Assembly (NCBI GenBank): GCA_002439095.1
Contig: DJOT01000010.1
Span: 8,897-72,896, forward strand
Source of the DNA: Bacteroidales bacterium UBA6431
GTDB taxonomy: Bacteria > Bacteroidota > Bacteroidia > Bacteroidales > UBA932
Length of the DNA: 64,000 nucleotides
Reading direction: 5' to 3'
Both the position numbers and the translations under genes were made by a program. Of the stretch, positions 15,993-24,996 are shown in pieces. Each line of letters starts with the position of its first letter. Within the stretch, counting starts at the first letter, position 1. Under the pieces are notes generated by a model that saw only the letters and a program-made list of their open reading frames with translations, made no database searches and was not told the origin of the DNA.

Positions 15993-16265
15993 TTACTTCT
16001 TATTGTTACCTGAATGACCTCTGAATGTACGGGTAGGGGCGAACTCTCCGAGTTTGTGACCTACCATCTGCTCCGTAACGTAAACAGGGATAAACTTGTT
16101 TCCGTTATGGACGGCGATCGTGTGGCCGATGAAGTCAGGGGAGATCATGCTGGCACGTGACCAGGTCTTCACCACTTCCTTCTTCTTGCTGCCATCATTC
16201 ATCGCAATGACCCTCTTCTCGAGAGCCTCCTGAATATATGGACCTTTTCTTAATGAACGACTCAT
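15993..16265 (-). CDS. rpsS: 30S ribosomal protein S19
   Basis: A 90-residue S19 starting MSRSLRKGPYIQEALEKRV, with the signature FIPVYVTEQMVGHKLGEFAPTRTFRGH. S19 sits in the 30S head and contacts S13 and the intersubunit bridge. It is 22 nt after rplB. Length and motifs are canonical. Confidence 0.97.
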   Translation of the reverse strand: MSRSLRKGPYIQEALEKRVIAMNDGSKKKEVVKTWSRASMISPDFIGHTIAVHNGNKFIPVYVTEQMVGHKLGEFAPTRTFRGHSGNNKK

Positions 16266-16287
16266 AATCTCTAAAGTTTAATTCCTG

Positions 16288-17112
16288 TTATTTCTTCCTT
16301 CTTTCAATGATGAACTTGTTTGAAGATGCCTTAGGATTACGTGTCTTGTAGCCCTTAGCCGGCAAGCCCTTGCGTGAGCGAGGGTGTCCACCGGAAGCAC
16401 GGCCTTCACCACCACCCATCGGGTGATCGACCGGGTTCATCACGACGCCTCGGTTGTGAGGACGGATACCGAGCCAACGCCTGCGTCCCGCCTTGCCATG
16501 GCTCTCGAGGCTGTGGTCCGCATTTGAGACCTCACCTACGGTAGCGCGGCAGCTGACAAGCACCATACGTGTCTCACCTGAAGGCAGGCGGAGAACAGCG
16601 TGGTTGCCCTCACGGGCGGCAAGCTGTGCAAAAGTTCCGGCGGAACGTGCCATTGCGGCGCCCTGGCCCGGACGAAGCTCGATATTGTGTACGAGAGTAC
16701 CTACAGGAATTTCGGAGAGAGGGAGAGTGTTGCCGACTTCTGGAGCGACTCCGCTTCCGGAAGCGATCACCTGACCCACCTTGAGTCCCTTAGGAGCGAT
16801 GATATATCTCTTCTCACCGTCTTGATACTGGACAAGAGCGATGCGTGCGCTGCGGTTCGGATCGTACTCGATCGTAAGAACCTCGGCGGTGCAGTTGTCC
16901 TTGTCGCGGCGGAAGTCGATGATACGGTACATCCTCTTGTGTCCGCCACCTCTGTAGCGTACAGTCATCTGGCCCGTATTGTTGCGTCCGCCGGTGCTCT
17001 TGAGAGGCTCGATCAATGATTTCTGAGGCTTTTTGGCGGTGATGTCGTCAAACGCGCTGATCACCTTGTTCCTCTGGCCCGGGGTTACCGGTTTGAATTT
17101 TCTTACTGCCAT
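16288..17112 (-). CDS. rplB: 50S ribosomal protein L2
   Basis: A 274-residue L2 starting MAVRKFKPVTPGQRNKVISAFD. The C-terminal signature PVDHPMGGGEGRASGGHPRSRKGLPAKGYKTR is near-invariant and contains the His needed for peptidyl transferase function. L2 contacts both subunits (bridge B7b). It is 14 nt downstream of rplW. Confidence 0.98.
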   Translation of the reverse strand: MAVRKFKPVTPGQRNKVISAFDDITAKKPQKSLIEPLKSTGGRNNTGQMTVRYRGGGHKRMYRIIDFRRDKDNCTAEVLTIEYDPNRSARIALVQYQDGEKRYIIAPKGLKVGQVIASGSGVAPEVGNTLPLSEIPVGTLVHNIELRPGQGAAMARSAGTFAQLAAREGNHAVLRLPSGETRMVLVSCRATVGEVSNADHSLESHGKAGRRRWLGIRPHNRGVVMNPVDHPMGGGEGRASGGHPRSRKGLPAKGYKTRNPKASSNKFIIERRKK

Positions 17113-17126
17113 TGTCTTGCCCTCCC

Positions 17127-17417
17127 TTAAATGTTAGCGTAAAAATCAATCTTGTCCTCACCTGCAAGGGTCACATAGGCCTTCTTGAAGTGATTCATGC
17201 GGCCGCGGAGGATGCCGGCCTTGGTGTAGCGGCTCTTCCTCTTGCCATGATAATTGACGGTGTTGACATCAGCGACAGAGACGTTGTACATCTTCTCCAC
17301 TGCGTCCTTGATCTGAAGCTTGTTGGCTTCACGGTCAACGATGAAGCCGTAACGGTTCAACTTTTCGCCCTGTTCCGTCAGCTTCTCTGTTATGATTGGC
17401 TTAATAATGATTCCCAT
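17127..17417 (-). CDS. rplW: 50S ribosomal protein L23
   Basis: A 96-residue L23 starting MGIIIKPIITEKLTEQGEKLNRYGFIVDREANKLQIKDAVEKMYNV, the family core. It frames the peptide exit tunnel and docks trigger factor and SRP. It is 12 nt from rplD. Length is normal for the phylum. Confidence 0.96.
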   Translation of the reverse strand: MGIIIKPIITEKLTEQGEKLNRYGFIVDREANKLQIKDAVEKMYNVSVADVNTVNYHGKRKSRYTKAGILRGRMNHFKKAYVTLAGEDKIDFYANI

Positions 17418-17429
17418 CTTCGTGTTCTT

Positions 17430-18059
17430 TTAGCGCATGTTTCTCTGTGCGAGGACATCCTGTACGCCGTCCACAAGGACAAGCTTGTTGGCGTTCATGA
17501 TCGTGTAGGTGCAGACCTCATCGACTGAAACGACATCCACATACGGAATGTTGCGTGATGAAAGATAGACATTGGTAGAGTTCTGAGGAAGCACATAGAG
17601 GACTTTGCGGTCACCGGCCCCGATGGCTTTGGTGATGTTGATCATGTCCTTGGTCTTAGGTGCGTCCAGTGAGAACGGCTCGACAACGATGATGGCGCTC
17701 TCGGCAGCCTTGTATGAAAGGGCTGACCTGCGGGCGAGGACCTTCAGTTTCTTGTTGAGCTTGTTGTGATAGAAGCGAGGGACAGGTCCGAACACACGGC
17801 CGCCGCCCACAAAAATGTTGGACTTGAGGCTTCCGTGACGGGCTCCGCCGCCGCCCTTCTGACGCCCGAGCTTCTTGGTGCTGTGGGCGTTCTCGCTGCG
17901 GTCCTTGGTCTTGGCGTTGCCATGACGCTGATTGGCGAGATACTGGATGACATCGAGATAGATGGCGTGGTCATTCGGCTGGATGCCGAATACGCCATCC
18001 TCAAGAGTAACCTTCTTTCCGGAATCGGTTCCGTCAATCTTTAATACTGATAATTCCAT
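17430..18059 (-). CDS. rplD: 50S ribosomal protein L4
   Basis: A 209-residue L4. The extended loop that reaches into the exit tunnel is visible as KLGRQKGGGGARHGSLKSNIFVGGGRVFGP. In enterobacteria L4 is also the repressor of the S10 operon by binding its leader; nothing in this leader lets me claim the same. It is 4 nt downstream of rplC. Confidence 0.97.
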   Translation of the reverse strand: MELSVLKIDGTDSGKKVTLEDGVFGIQPNDHAIYLDVIQYLANQRHGNAKTKDRSENAHSTKKLGRQKGGGGARHGSLKSNIFVGGGRVFGPVPRFYHNKLNKKLKVLARRSALSYKAAESAIIVVEPFSLDAPKTKDMINITKAIGAGDRKVLYVLPQNSTNVYLSSRNIPYVDVVSVDEVCTYTIMNANKLVLVDGVQDVLAQRNMR

Positions 18060-18063
18060 ACTC

Positions 18064-18690
18064 TTAAGCCTCCAAAATTACATAAGAACCCTTGGCTCCC
18101 GGAACGGAACCCTTGACGACGATGAGATTGTTCTCAGGAATCACCTTGATGACCTGAAGGTTCTCCACCTTGACTCTGGCGTTGCCCATGTGACCCGCCA
18201 TGCGCATCCCCGGAAGGACGCGTGAAGGCCATGAAGATGCACCCATAGAACCAGGGTGACGAAGGCGGTTGTGCTGACCGTGGGTCTGTCCGCCGACACC
18301 GGCAAAGCCGTGACGGTGAACTACGCCCTGGAAGCCCCTACCCTTAGAGATGCCGACAACGTCCACGAATGCGACGTCCTCGGTGAAGATGTCAGCCACA
18401 GTGAACTTGTCACCGAGCTTAGGCTCCCCGGCGAAGTCCGCCTTGAACTCGACGAGCTTGCGCATAGGAGCGACACCTGCCTTTTTGAAATGCCCCATCA
18501 GAGGCGCGCTGGCGTGCTTTTCAGTCGTTTCGTCATAGGCAAGCTGTACAGCGGCATAGCCGTCTTTTTCTACTGTACGGAGCTGCGTAACAACGCACGG
18601 GCCAGCCTCGATAACGGTGCATGGCATGTTCTTGCCATCAGCACCGAAAACGGAAGTCATTCCGATTTTCTTTCCAATCAATCCAGGCAT
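18064..18690 (-). CDS. rplC: 50S ribosomal protein L3
   Basis: A 208-residue L3 starting MPGLIGKKIGMTSVFGADG, with the signature GRGFQGVVHRHGFAGVGGQTHGQHNRLRHPGSMGASSWPSRVLPGMRMAGHMG. It reaches the peptidyl transferase centre. It is the first gene of its transcript here: the next gene upstream is divergent, so rpsJ is not adjacent as it is in the classical S10 operon. Its promoter is at 18751-18758. Confidence 0.97.
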   Translation of the reverse strand: MPGLIGKKIGMTSVFGADGKNMPCTVIEAGPCVVTQLRTVEKDGYAAVQLAYDETTEKHASAPLMGHFKKAGVAPMRKLVEFKADFAGEPKLGDKFTVADIFTEDVAFVDVVGISKGRGFQGVVHRHGFAGVGGQTHGQHNRLRHPGSMGASSWPSRVLPGMRMAGHMGNARVKVENLQVIKVIPENNLIVVKGSVPGAKGSYVILEA

Positions 18691-18750
18691 TGGTTGTTTA
18701 ATTAATTGTTTATAAATACTTTATAAGTAACCGCATACTTTTGCGGGCTG

Positions 18751-18758
18751 CAAATATA
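18751..18758 (-). promoter_or_regulatory. Promoter of the rplC-rpsC operon
   Basis: Minus-strand TATATTTG matches TAnnTTTG, and a -33 TTTG (18779-18782) is 20 nt upstream. The leader to rplC is about 60 nt and AT-rich. It is divergent from the cdaA promoter at 18807-18814, and the two -33 regions interleave. Confidence 0.75.
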
Positions 18759-18806
18759 CAACTTATTCCGCTTATTTCCAAAAACTTGATTTACAATATT
18801 ATTTTG

Positions 18807-18814
18807 TACATTTG
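18807..18814 (+). promoter_or_regulatory. Promoter of the cdaA-mutS2-yraN-manC run
   Basis: TACATTTG matches TAnnTTTG with a TTG -33 box at 18786-18788 (18-nt spacer). The first in-frame ATG comes 4 nt after the -7 element, the second at 18831. Either the mRNA is leaderless or the second ATG is used with a very short leader. Confidence 0.7.
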
Positions 18815-18818
18815 CGAT

Positions 18819-19616
18819 ATGGTTCTGGGAATGTTGGGATTTCTGCACTTCACACTCATCGACCTTCTGGACATCCTGATGGTCGCGCTGGTGATTTATT
18901 TCTGTTTCCGATGTATCCAGGGTTCCACAGCCATCAACATCTTCGTGGCCATCATCATCGTGCTGGTCGTGCAGATCGTGGCCAATGCGCTGGGACTCAA
19001 AATGGTATCTTCGCTCCTCGGGACATTGATAGATGTCGGGGCCATAGCGCTGATAGTGATATTCCAGCCGGAGATAAGGCGGTTTCTCAATTCGCTCGGA
19101 CGCAAAGCCGGGGACTCCCTCGAAAAGCGGCCTCTGCTCAAACGGCTGATCTCGGGAAGAGGGCCAGAGAGCGTGGACAGCCGGAGCGTGTCCGAAATCG
19201 CGCAGGCCTGCAAGGAGATGTCGGACCAGAAGACCGGGGCCCTCATCCTGATACGCCGCAAAGACTCTCTCGAAGATATCATAAGCACAGGTGACATCAT
19301 AGATGCACAGATCAGCAGCCGCTTGATAATGAACATCTTCTTCAAGAATTCACCGCTACATGACGGAGCGATGGTCATCGGTGACAGCCGCATAATAGCG
19401 GCCCGCTGCACCTTGCCGATTACGGACAGGAGCGACCTCCCGGCACAATACGGGATGAGGCACAAGGCGGCCATCGGCGTGTCGGAGCAGTGCGACGCGG
19501 ACGTGGTGGTGGTGAGCGAGGAGACGGGCGCCATCTCGTTCGTGCGGGGCGGGGTCATCAGGAGAATAGACAGCATAAACAACCTTAAACTTCTTCTCGG
19601 GGAGAAAACTGAATGA
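18819..19616 (+). CDS. cdaA: Diadenylate cyclase (CdaA/DacA family)
   Basis: A 265-residue protein with three N-terminal membrane helices and a cytosolic DAC domain. It makes cyclic di-AMP from two ATP. The DGA motif is seen in SPLHDGAMVIGDSRI and the second motif in YGMRHKAAIGVSE, where the usual RHR reads RHK. The frame is open to 18741, but the promoter at 18807-18814 excludes that start; ATG 18819 or 18831 is used. mutS2 overlaps its stop by 4 nt. c-di-AMP usually controls osmolyte balance and wall homeostasis. Confidence 0.88.
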   Translation: MVLGMLGFLHFTLIDLLDILMVALVIYFCFRCIQGSTAINIFVAIIIVLVVQIVANALGLKMVSSLLGTLIDVGAIALIVIFQPEIRRFLNSLGRKAGDSLEKRPLLKRLISGRGPESVDSRSVSEIAQACKEMSDQKTGALILIRRKDSLEDIISTGDIIDAQISSRLIMNIFFKNSPLHDGAMVIGDSRIIAARCTLPITDRSDLPAQYGMRHKAAIGVSEQCDADVVVVSEETGAISFVRGGVIRRIDSINNLKLLLGEKTE

Positions 19617-22072
19617 TAAACCAGGGACTGGAAGCCAAGCTCGGCTTTGACAAGATACGCAGGATCATATCGGACAGATGTCTGACAGACTATGCCGCGG
19701 ACAGGGTGGAAAGAGAAGAGTTCACCACAGACCGCAGCTCCATCATGACGCGCCTCGCCCTGACGGACGAGATGAGGCTGATCATGATGTTCGAGGACAG
19801 TTTCCCTACTACGGGCTACATTGACGCCGTCCCGTTCCTGGAGCCGCTGCTCAAGGCCGGATCGTCAATAGACACCCTCTCTCTGGCCAAACTCAAGACC
19901 GCCACGGACACCACCCGCAAGATCCTTCATTTCTTCGGGGGCATCAAGGACGGGGTCTACCCGAGGCTGAAGAGGATGGCCGGGCAGATCAACTCGTTTC
20001 CGGAAGTACAGCGCAGGATAGAAAGCATACTTGACAAATACGGGGACATCAAGGACTCGGCCTCCGACAGGCTGCTTGAGCTCAGAGGCGCGATACGCAG
20101 CCGGGAGGCGTCGCTCTCAAAGAGAGCGGGGGCCGTGCTGCGCAAGGCCCAGGAGGACGGCATAGCCGACTCCGACGCCTCCGTCTGCATCCGCGACGGG
20201 AAGTTCCTGATCCCGGTAAGCTCCTCGGCCAAGCGCAAGCTCCCTGGCTTCGTCTACGACGAGTCGGCCACTGGGAAGACCACCTTTATCGAGCCTGCGG
20301 AAATAGTGGAGCTGGAGAACGAGCTGATCGCCCTGCACTTCGAGGAGGAGAGGGAGATCCGCAAGATCCTCTTCGAGTTCACGGAATTCCTCCGCCCATA
20401 TATCCCGGAGCTTCTCTCCGGAGCGAAATTCCTCGGCGAGATCGATTTCCTCATGGCCAAGGCCCAGACGGCCCTGGACTTCATCGCGGGAGTCCCGGTA
20501 ATCTCCGACGAAGGCGCCGTGGAGTTGCGCAAGGCCCGACATCCTCTGCTGGAGAAGGCCCTGCGTGCCGACGGGCGCTCGATGGTTCCGCTCACCATCA
20601 CCCTCAGCCCCAAGAAACGGATACTTCTGATATCAGGCCCTAACGCAGGGGGTAAATCGGTATGTCTCAAGACGATGGGACTGCTCCAATATATGTTCCA
20701 GTGGGGCATGCTCATCCCGACTTCCGAGACCTCCGAGATGATGATATTCGACCGCATCTTCGTCAGCATCGGCGATGACCAGAACATAGAGAGCGACCTG
20801 AGCACATACAGCTCTTTCCTGTCCCAGATGAGGGAGATGCTCTCCTGCGCGGACGAGAAGACTCTGGTGCTCATAGACGAGTTCGGCTCCGGCACGGAGC
20901 CCGCCGCCGGCGGCGCCATAGCCGAAGCCATCCTGAGCGAGATGGACCGCAGGGGCGTCTACGGAGTCATCACGACCCACTACACCAACCTCAAACTCTA
21001 CGCATCAGGGCCTGACACCCGCGTCATCAACGGGGCGATGCTCTACGACGCCGCCAAGATAGAGCCCCTCTTCAAGCTCGAGATCGGGCTTCCCGGCAAC
21101 TCATTCGCATTTGAGCTGGCACGCAAGATGCGTCTGCCCGAGAGCATCGTCAAGGATGCCGAGAGACGTGCCGGAGAGGAGTTTGTCGGCATCGAGCGCA
21201 ACCTGCGCAAGATAGCCCGCAACCGCAAGGCCCTGGACGAGAAACTCCAGAAAGTCAAGAACAGCGACAAGGCCCTGACAGGACTCACAGAGAAATACCA
21301 AAAAGAACTGGAGGACATCAAGAGCCTGCGCGAATCTATTATCTCCTCCGCCATGCAGGAAGCAGAGCAGATCGTCAAGGGCGCCGGCAAGCAGGTCGAG
21401 AAGACCATCCGCGACATACGGCAGGCCCAGGCGGAGAAGGCCCAGACCAAGGAGGCAAGGGAGGAACTCCAGGGATTCCTCGGAGCACTGGAGAAGCGCA
21501 AAGAGAAAGAAGGCCGCAACAAGGAAGACTACATAGACCGCAAACTTGCCTCCCTGCAGAAACGCGTCAAGAAGAAAGACACGGACGAGCGCGAGCAGAA
21601 GAGCGCACCGCTCAAGGTCGGGGAGAAAGTCCGGATCAAGGACAACGGTCTGGTCGGGGAGGTCTCGAAGATCTCCAACAAGGCCGTCACCGTGATTGTG
21701 GGCAACATCAGTTCCACCATGTCTCCGGACAGGGTGGAGCGAATATCGTCCAACGAGTTCCGGGAAGCCGCCCGCAAGGAATTCAAACCCGCCGAGCAGA
21801 AGGTGGACAGTTCGCTCACGGACCGCAGGCTCAATTTCTCCCCCGAACTGGACATCCGCGGCGAGAGGCTCTCCGACGCCCTCAACATAGTTACACATTA
21901 TATAGACGATGCAGTGATGCTCAACATCGGTTCTGTCAGGATCATCCACGGCAAAGGCTCAGGTGTGCTGAGGGAAGAGATCCAGAAATACCTCAAGTCC
22001 ATACCGGGACTGGAAGTTTCCGACGAGGACATACGCAACGGAGGGACGGGGGTCACAATCGTGAAGTTATGA
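19613..22072 (+). CDS. mutS2: Endonuclease MutS2
   Basis: An 819-residue MutS2. The ATPase domain shows Walker A GPNAGGKSVCLKTMG and Walker B LVLIDEFGSGTEPAAGGAIAEA. A long coiled coil (about residues 510-660) follows, then a C-terminal Smr nuclease domain with LDIRGERLSDAL and HGKGSGVLRE. It lacks the mismatch-recognition domain of MutS. Members of the family suppress recombination or rescue collided ribosomes; which applies here is unknown. It overlaps cdaA and yraN by 4 nt each. Confidence 0.95.
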   Translation: MINQGLEAKLGFDKIRRIISDRCLTDYAADRVEREEFTTDRSSIMTRLALTDEMRLIMMFEDSFPTTGYIDAVPFLEPLLKAGSSIDTLSLAKLKTATDTTRKILHFFGGIKDGVYPRLKRMAGQINSFPEVQRRIESILDKYGDIKDSASDRLLELRGAIRSREASLSKRAGAVLRKAQEDGIADSDASVCIRDGKFLIPVSSSAKRKLPGFVYDESATGKTTFIEPAEIVELENELIALHFEEEREIRKILFEFTEFLRPYIPELLSGAKFLGEIDFLMAKAQTALDFIAGVPVISDEGAVELRKARHPLLEKALRADGRSMVPLTITLSPKKRILLISGPNAGGKSVCLKTMGLLQYMFQWGMLIPTSETSEMMIFDRIFVSIGDDQNIESDLSTYSSFLSQMREMLSCADEKTLVLIDEFGSGTEPAAGGAIAEAILSEMDRRGVYGVITTHYTNLKLYASGPDTRVINGAMLYDAAKIEPLFKLEIGLPGNSFAFELARKMRLPESIVKDAERRAGEEFVGIERNLRKIARNRKALDEKLQKVKNSDKALTGLTEKYQKELEDIKSLRESIISSAMQEAEQIVKGAGKQVEKTIRDIRQAQAEKAQTKEAREELQGFLGALEKRKEKEGRNKEDYIDRKLASLQKRVKKKDTDEREQKSAPLKVGEKVRIKDNGLVGEVSKISNKAVTVIVGNISSTMSPDRVERISSNEFREAARKEFKPAEQKVDSSLTDRRLNFSPELDIRGERLSDALNIVTHYIDDAVMLNIGSVRIIHGKGSGVLREEIQKYLKSIPGLEVSDEDIRNGGTGVTIVKL

Positions 22073-22452
22073 AAACAGGCAGGCAGATTACCGGACGTAG
22101 AGGAGAGGAGGAGGCATGCCGCTATCTGCAGGACAGGGGTCACAAGATAATCGGGCGCAACTGGAGAAGCGGACACTTGGAAGTTGACATCATAACCCTC
22201 GACTCCGAGGGGCTTCACATAGTGGAGGTCAAGAGCCGACAAATCCCGTCAGCGGCAGAGCCACAGGCCAATGTAGGCCGCCGTAAGATGCAGAAACTCA
22301 CTGCAGCGGCCAACGCTTTCCTCAACTCGGAGGCACGCAAGGGCCTGCCCTCCGACCTGGACGTGTTCTTCGATGTGGTCAGCGTGCTCTTCGATGGCCC
22401 AAAGTTTGAAATAGAATACTACCCACAAGCTTTTATACCACTATATGCTTAA
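22069..22452 (+). CDS. yraN: YraN/UPF0102 family nuclease-like protein
   Basis: A 127-residue protein starting MKTGRQITGRRGEEEACRYL, with the nuclease-like core IGRNWRSGHLEVDIITLDSEGLHIVEVKSR (E-D...EVK pattern of the PD-(D/E)XK fold). UPF0102 proteins resemble Holliday-junction resolvases but have no settled function. It overlaps mutS2 by 4 nt and the next gene by 8 nt, so the run is translationally coupled. Confidence 0.88.
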   Translation: MKTGRQITGRRGEEEACRYLQDRGHKIIGRNWRSGHLEVDIITLDSEGLHIVEVKSRQIPSAAEPQANVGRRKMQKLTAAANAFLNSEARKGLPSDLDVFFDVVSVLFDGPKFEIEYYPQAFIPLYA

Positions 22453-23536
22453 TAACCATCTATATTGCATAATCATGGCCGGAGGATCCGGCTCACGCTT
22501 CTGGCCTATAAGCAGGATTGACAGGCCGAAGCAGTTCCTTGATTTCACTGCGGAGGGGCAGTCGTTCCTAAGGTTCACATTCGACAGGATGAAGGCCGTC
22601 ATCCCGGAAGAGAACATACTAGTCGTATCGCTCCCGAGATACCGGGAACTCATCAGGCAGCAGCTCCCCGAACTCAAAGATGAGAATCTACTTTTGGAGC
22701 CGTATAGCCGCAACACTGCCCCCTGCCTGACTTATGCGACATACACAATCCTCAAGCGCGACCCTGACGCGGTGACAGCCGTAACCCCGTCCGACCTTAT
22801 AATCAACAGGCACGACATCTTCAACGAGACACTCTCCAACGCCCTAGCCTACGCTGCCGGCTCGGACGCGCTGATCACCCTTGGAGTCGTCCCGACAAGA
22901 CCCGACCCGAACTTCGGATACATCCAGATGGCCGGGGCCGCAGAGGACGGCAGACCGGTCAAAGTCAAGACTTTCACAGAGAAGCCGGACACTCAACTTG
23001 CCCGGGTCTTCATGGAGACGGGGGAGTTTCTGTGGAACTCCGGAATCTTCGTCTGGAGAGCCTCGGCAATCCGGCAGGCTCTGGAAAAATACGCCCCGGA
23101 GATCACCAATCTCTGGGCCGGCTGGCAGGAGGCCCTCGGCTCGGAGTACGAAATTGAGTTCCTCGAGAGAATCTATACCGACATGCCGCGCACTTCCATC
23201 GACTACGCCGTGATGGAAAAGACGGACAACGCCTGGGTCTACCCGGCCAAGTTCCGTTGGGCTGACATCGGCAACTGGGAGTCTCTCTACGACTATCTCG
23301 CCCACCACGATGAGAACGGGAACGCGATGAACCTTGTCAACAAGGGATTGATAAAAGAGTGCAAGGACAATATAGTATACTCGGACAACCACGGTAAACT
23401 ACTGGCCATAAGAGGATTGGAAAACTTTATCGTCATCGACACCAAGGATGTGCTGATGATATGCCCTCGGGACGAGGAGAAGTTGCAGGATTTCCTGTCA
23501 AGTCTGGCAATGCCGGAATTTGAAGAATACAGATAA
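22445..23536 (+). CDS. manC: Mannose-1-phosphate guanylyltransferase
   Basis: A 363-residue nucleotidyltransferase with the N-terminal signature IIMAGGSGSRFWPISR and the later motif FTEKPD. It joins GTP and mannose-1-phosphate to give GDP-mannose, the precursor for GDP-fucose and mannosylated surface polysaccharides. It is the single-domain form without a phosphomannose isomerase part. The next gene starts directly at its stop. Confidence 0.9.
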   Translation: MLNNHLYCIIMAGGSGSRFWPISRIDRPKQFLDFTAEGQSFLRFTFDRMKAVIPEENILVVSLPRYRELIRQQLPELKDENLLLEPYSRNTAPCLTYATYTILKRDPDAVTAVTPSDLIINRHDIFNETLSNALAYAAGSDALITLGVVPTRPDPNFGYIQMAGAAEDGRPVKVKTFTEKPDTQLARVFMETGEFLWNSGIFVWRASAIRQALEKYAPEITNLWAGWQEALGSEYEIEFLERIYTDMPRTSIDYAVMEKTDNAWVYPAKFRWADIGNWESLYDYLAHHDENGNAMNLVNKGLIKECKDNIVYSDNHGKLLAIRGLENFIVIDTKDVLMICPRDEEKLQDFLSSLAMPEFEEYR

Positions 23537-24682
23537 ATGGATTACTCAAAGTTTCTCTCTGCTGACACGCACAATTTCATGAGATCTCCCGTCAGGGAGA
23601 TTTTCAAGCACACGGACCTGAACGCCATCTGCTCGTTTGCGGGAGGGTATCCTGATGCGGCCACGTTTCCCATAGAGGACATCCGCAGCCTGTGCTCGCT
23701 CGTGCTCGACAAGTATGGGGCCAAGGCCCTGCAGTACGGCGCCACGCAGGGAGTGCCGGAGTTGAGGCAGGCGCTCGCCTCCCGGTACGGGGCGGAGATG
23801 CGCAACATCCAGATAACCACCTCTTCCCAGCAGGGAATAGATGTCTGCGCGAGGATCATGCTCGACCCCGGGGACATTGTCCTGACTTTCTCACCTACCT
23901 ATCTGGGGGCGTTGCAGTCGTTCAAATCCTATAGGGCTGAGATTGTCGCACTGAAGAGTTTCCGGGAGGGTGACTGCGGGGTGGACGATTCCGTTCTGGA
24001 CAAGGCCAAGTTCTGCTATGTGATCCCGGATTTCCAGAATCCGGGCGGCACGACCATGACTCTGGAGGAGAGGCGGGAATTGTACCGGCTAGCGGAAAGG
24101 CACGACTTCATCATCGTGGAGGACAGCCCGTACCGGGAGCTTCGATACAGCGGGGAGAGCGTCCCTACAATATGGTCCCTGTGCCCGGAGCGCACCCTGC
24201 ACCTGGGGAGTTTTTCCAAGATCTTCGCCCCGGGATTCAGGCTCGGCTGGATATTCGGCCCGGAGGCGCTTCTCGACCAGATCTACGTCTGCAAGCAGTC
24301 CCTGGATCTCTGCCCTCCCGTGTTTGACCAGTACGTGGCTGCGGAGTTCTTGTCAAGCGGGGCTCTGGACAGGAATCTCGCGAAGAGCATCTCCCTGTAC
24401 CGCGAGAAGCGGGATCTGACGCTCTCGCTGCTGGAGAAATACATGCCGGAGGGGGTCAGCTGGACAAAGCCCGAGGGGGGACTGTTCCTCTTCCTCACCC
24501 TGCCGGAGGGCTGCGACACCGTGGCCCTATACGACAAGGCCTTGAACGCGGGGGTCGCCTACGTGGCGGGGGCGTTCTTCTATCCCGACGGCAGCCACCG
24601 CAACACGATGCGGCTCAACTTCTCTTTCCTCGACAAGTCCCGCATGGAAGAGGGCGTGCGGCTGCTCGCCTCGCTGCTGTGA
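23537..24682 (+). CDS. PLP-dependent aminotransferase, 2-aminoadipate/aromatic type
   Basis: A 381-residue fold-type I aminotransferase of the ARO8/LysN group. Substrate-side motifs CSFAGGYPDAATFP and TTSSQQGIDVCARIML are visible, as is the PLP lysine in LHLGSFSKIFAPGFRLGW and the Arg in NTMRLNFSF. It transfers amino groups between an aromatic, branched or 2-aminoadipate-like substrate and 2-oxoglutarate; specificity is not decidable. Its start touches the manC stop, so it is the last gene of the cdaA run. Intergenic repeats follow it. Confidence 0.82.
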   Translation: MDYSKFLSADTHNFMRSPVREIFKHTDLNAICSFAGGYPDAATFPIEDIRSLCSLVLDKYGAKALQYGATQGVPELRQALASRYGAEMRNIQITTSSQQGIDVCARIMLDPGDIVLTFSPTYLGALQSFKSYRAEIVALKSFREGDCGVDDSVLDKAKFCYVIPDFQNPGGTTMTLEERRELYRLAERHDFIIVEDSPYRELRYSGESVPTIWSLCPERTLHLGSFSKIFAPGFRLGWIFGPEALLDQIYVCKQSLDLCPPVFDQYVAAEFLSSGALDRNLAKSISLYREKRDLTLSLLEKYMPEGVSWTKPEGGLFLFLTLPEGCDTVALYDKALNAGVAYVAGAFFYPDGSHRNTMRLNFSFLDKSRMEEGVRLLASLL

Positions 24683-24756
24683 GGTGGGCAGCACAGTTTT
24701 CGGCGGGCGTGCAGGTGGGACACCCATCACAAAGTCTCGCAAGCCGATTCGTGCGC

Positions 24757-24876
24757 AGGTTGGGGTATTTTTGAGGATTTCCACCCTTACCTTTGAGTTC
24801 CACCCCTTCTGGACAGGCCTCTGAGCCTGCCAAGGGCTAAAGGTTGGGGTATTTCCGGCACTTTTTACCCCTACCT
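24757..24876. repeat. Paired 36-nt AGGT...ACCT palindromic element, copy 1
   Basis: Two 36-nt units at 24757-24792 and 24841-24876 are separated by 48 nt. Unit arms are AGGTTGGGGT with ACCCTTACCT (two mismatches) and AGGTTGGGGTA with TACCCCTACCT (one mismatch). A smaller hairpin CAGGC...GCCTG lies in the linker. See copies at 35500, 44226 and 56959. Confidence 0.85.
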
Positions 24877-24914
24877 CCAGACGGCCACTGGCCGTCCCTG
24901 CGCCTCACTGAGCG

Positions 24915-24996
24915 TTTCGTACAGCACAAGGGCGATTTCTGTACGGGACCTTCCCAGAAGCACCTCGCGTACAAAAACCGGGGCATTTTCTGTACG
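24915..24996. repeat. GTACAG/CTGTACGGGA palindromic motifs
   Basis: CGTACAG (24918-24924) and CTGTACG (24939-24945) form one inverted repeat; CGTACA (24968-24973) and TGTACG (24991-24996) form a second. Both end in GGGAC. The segment 24915-24939 recurs at 37323-37347 with one change in 25. Confidence 0.7.

Noticed and set aside
18741..18818. Upstream start for the diadenylate cyclase at 18741
   Set aside because: The frame is open, but it covers the TACATTTG promoter and lies upstream of the likely transcription start; the family begins near MLGFLHFTLIDLLDIL.
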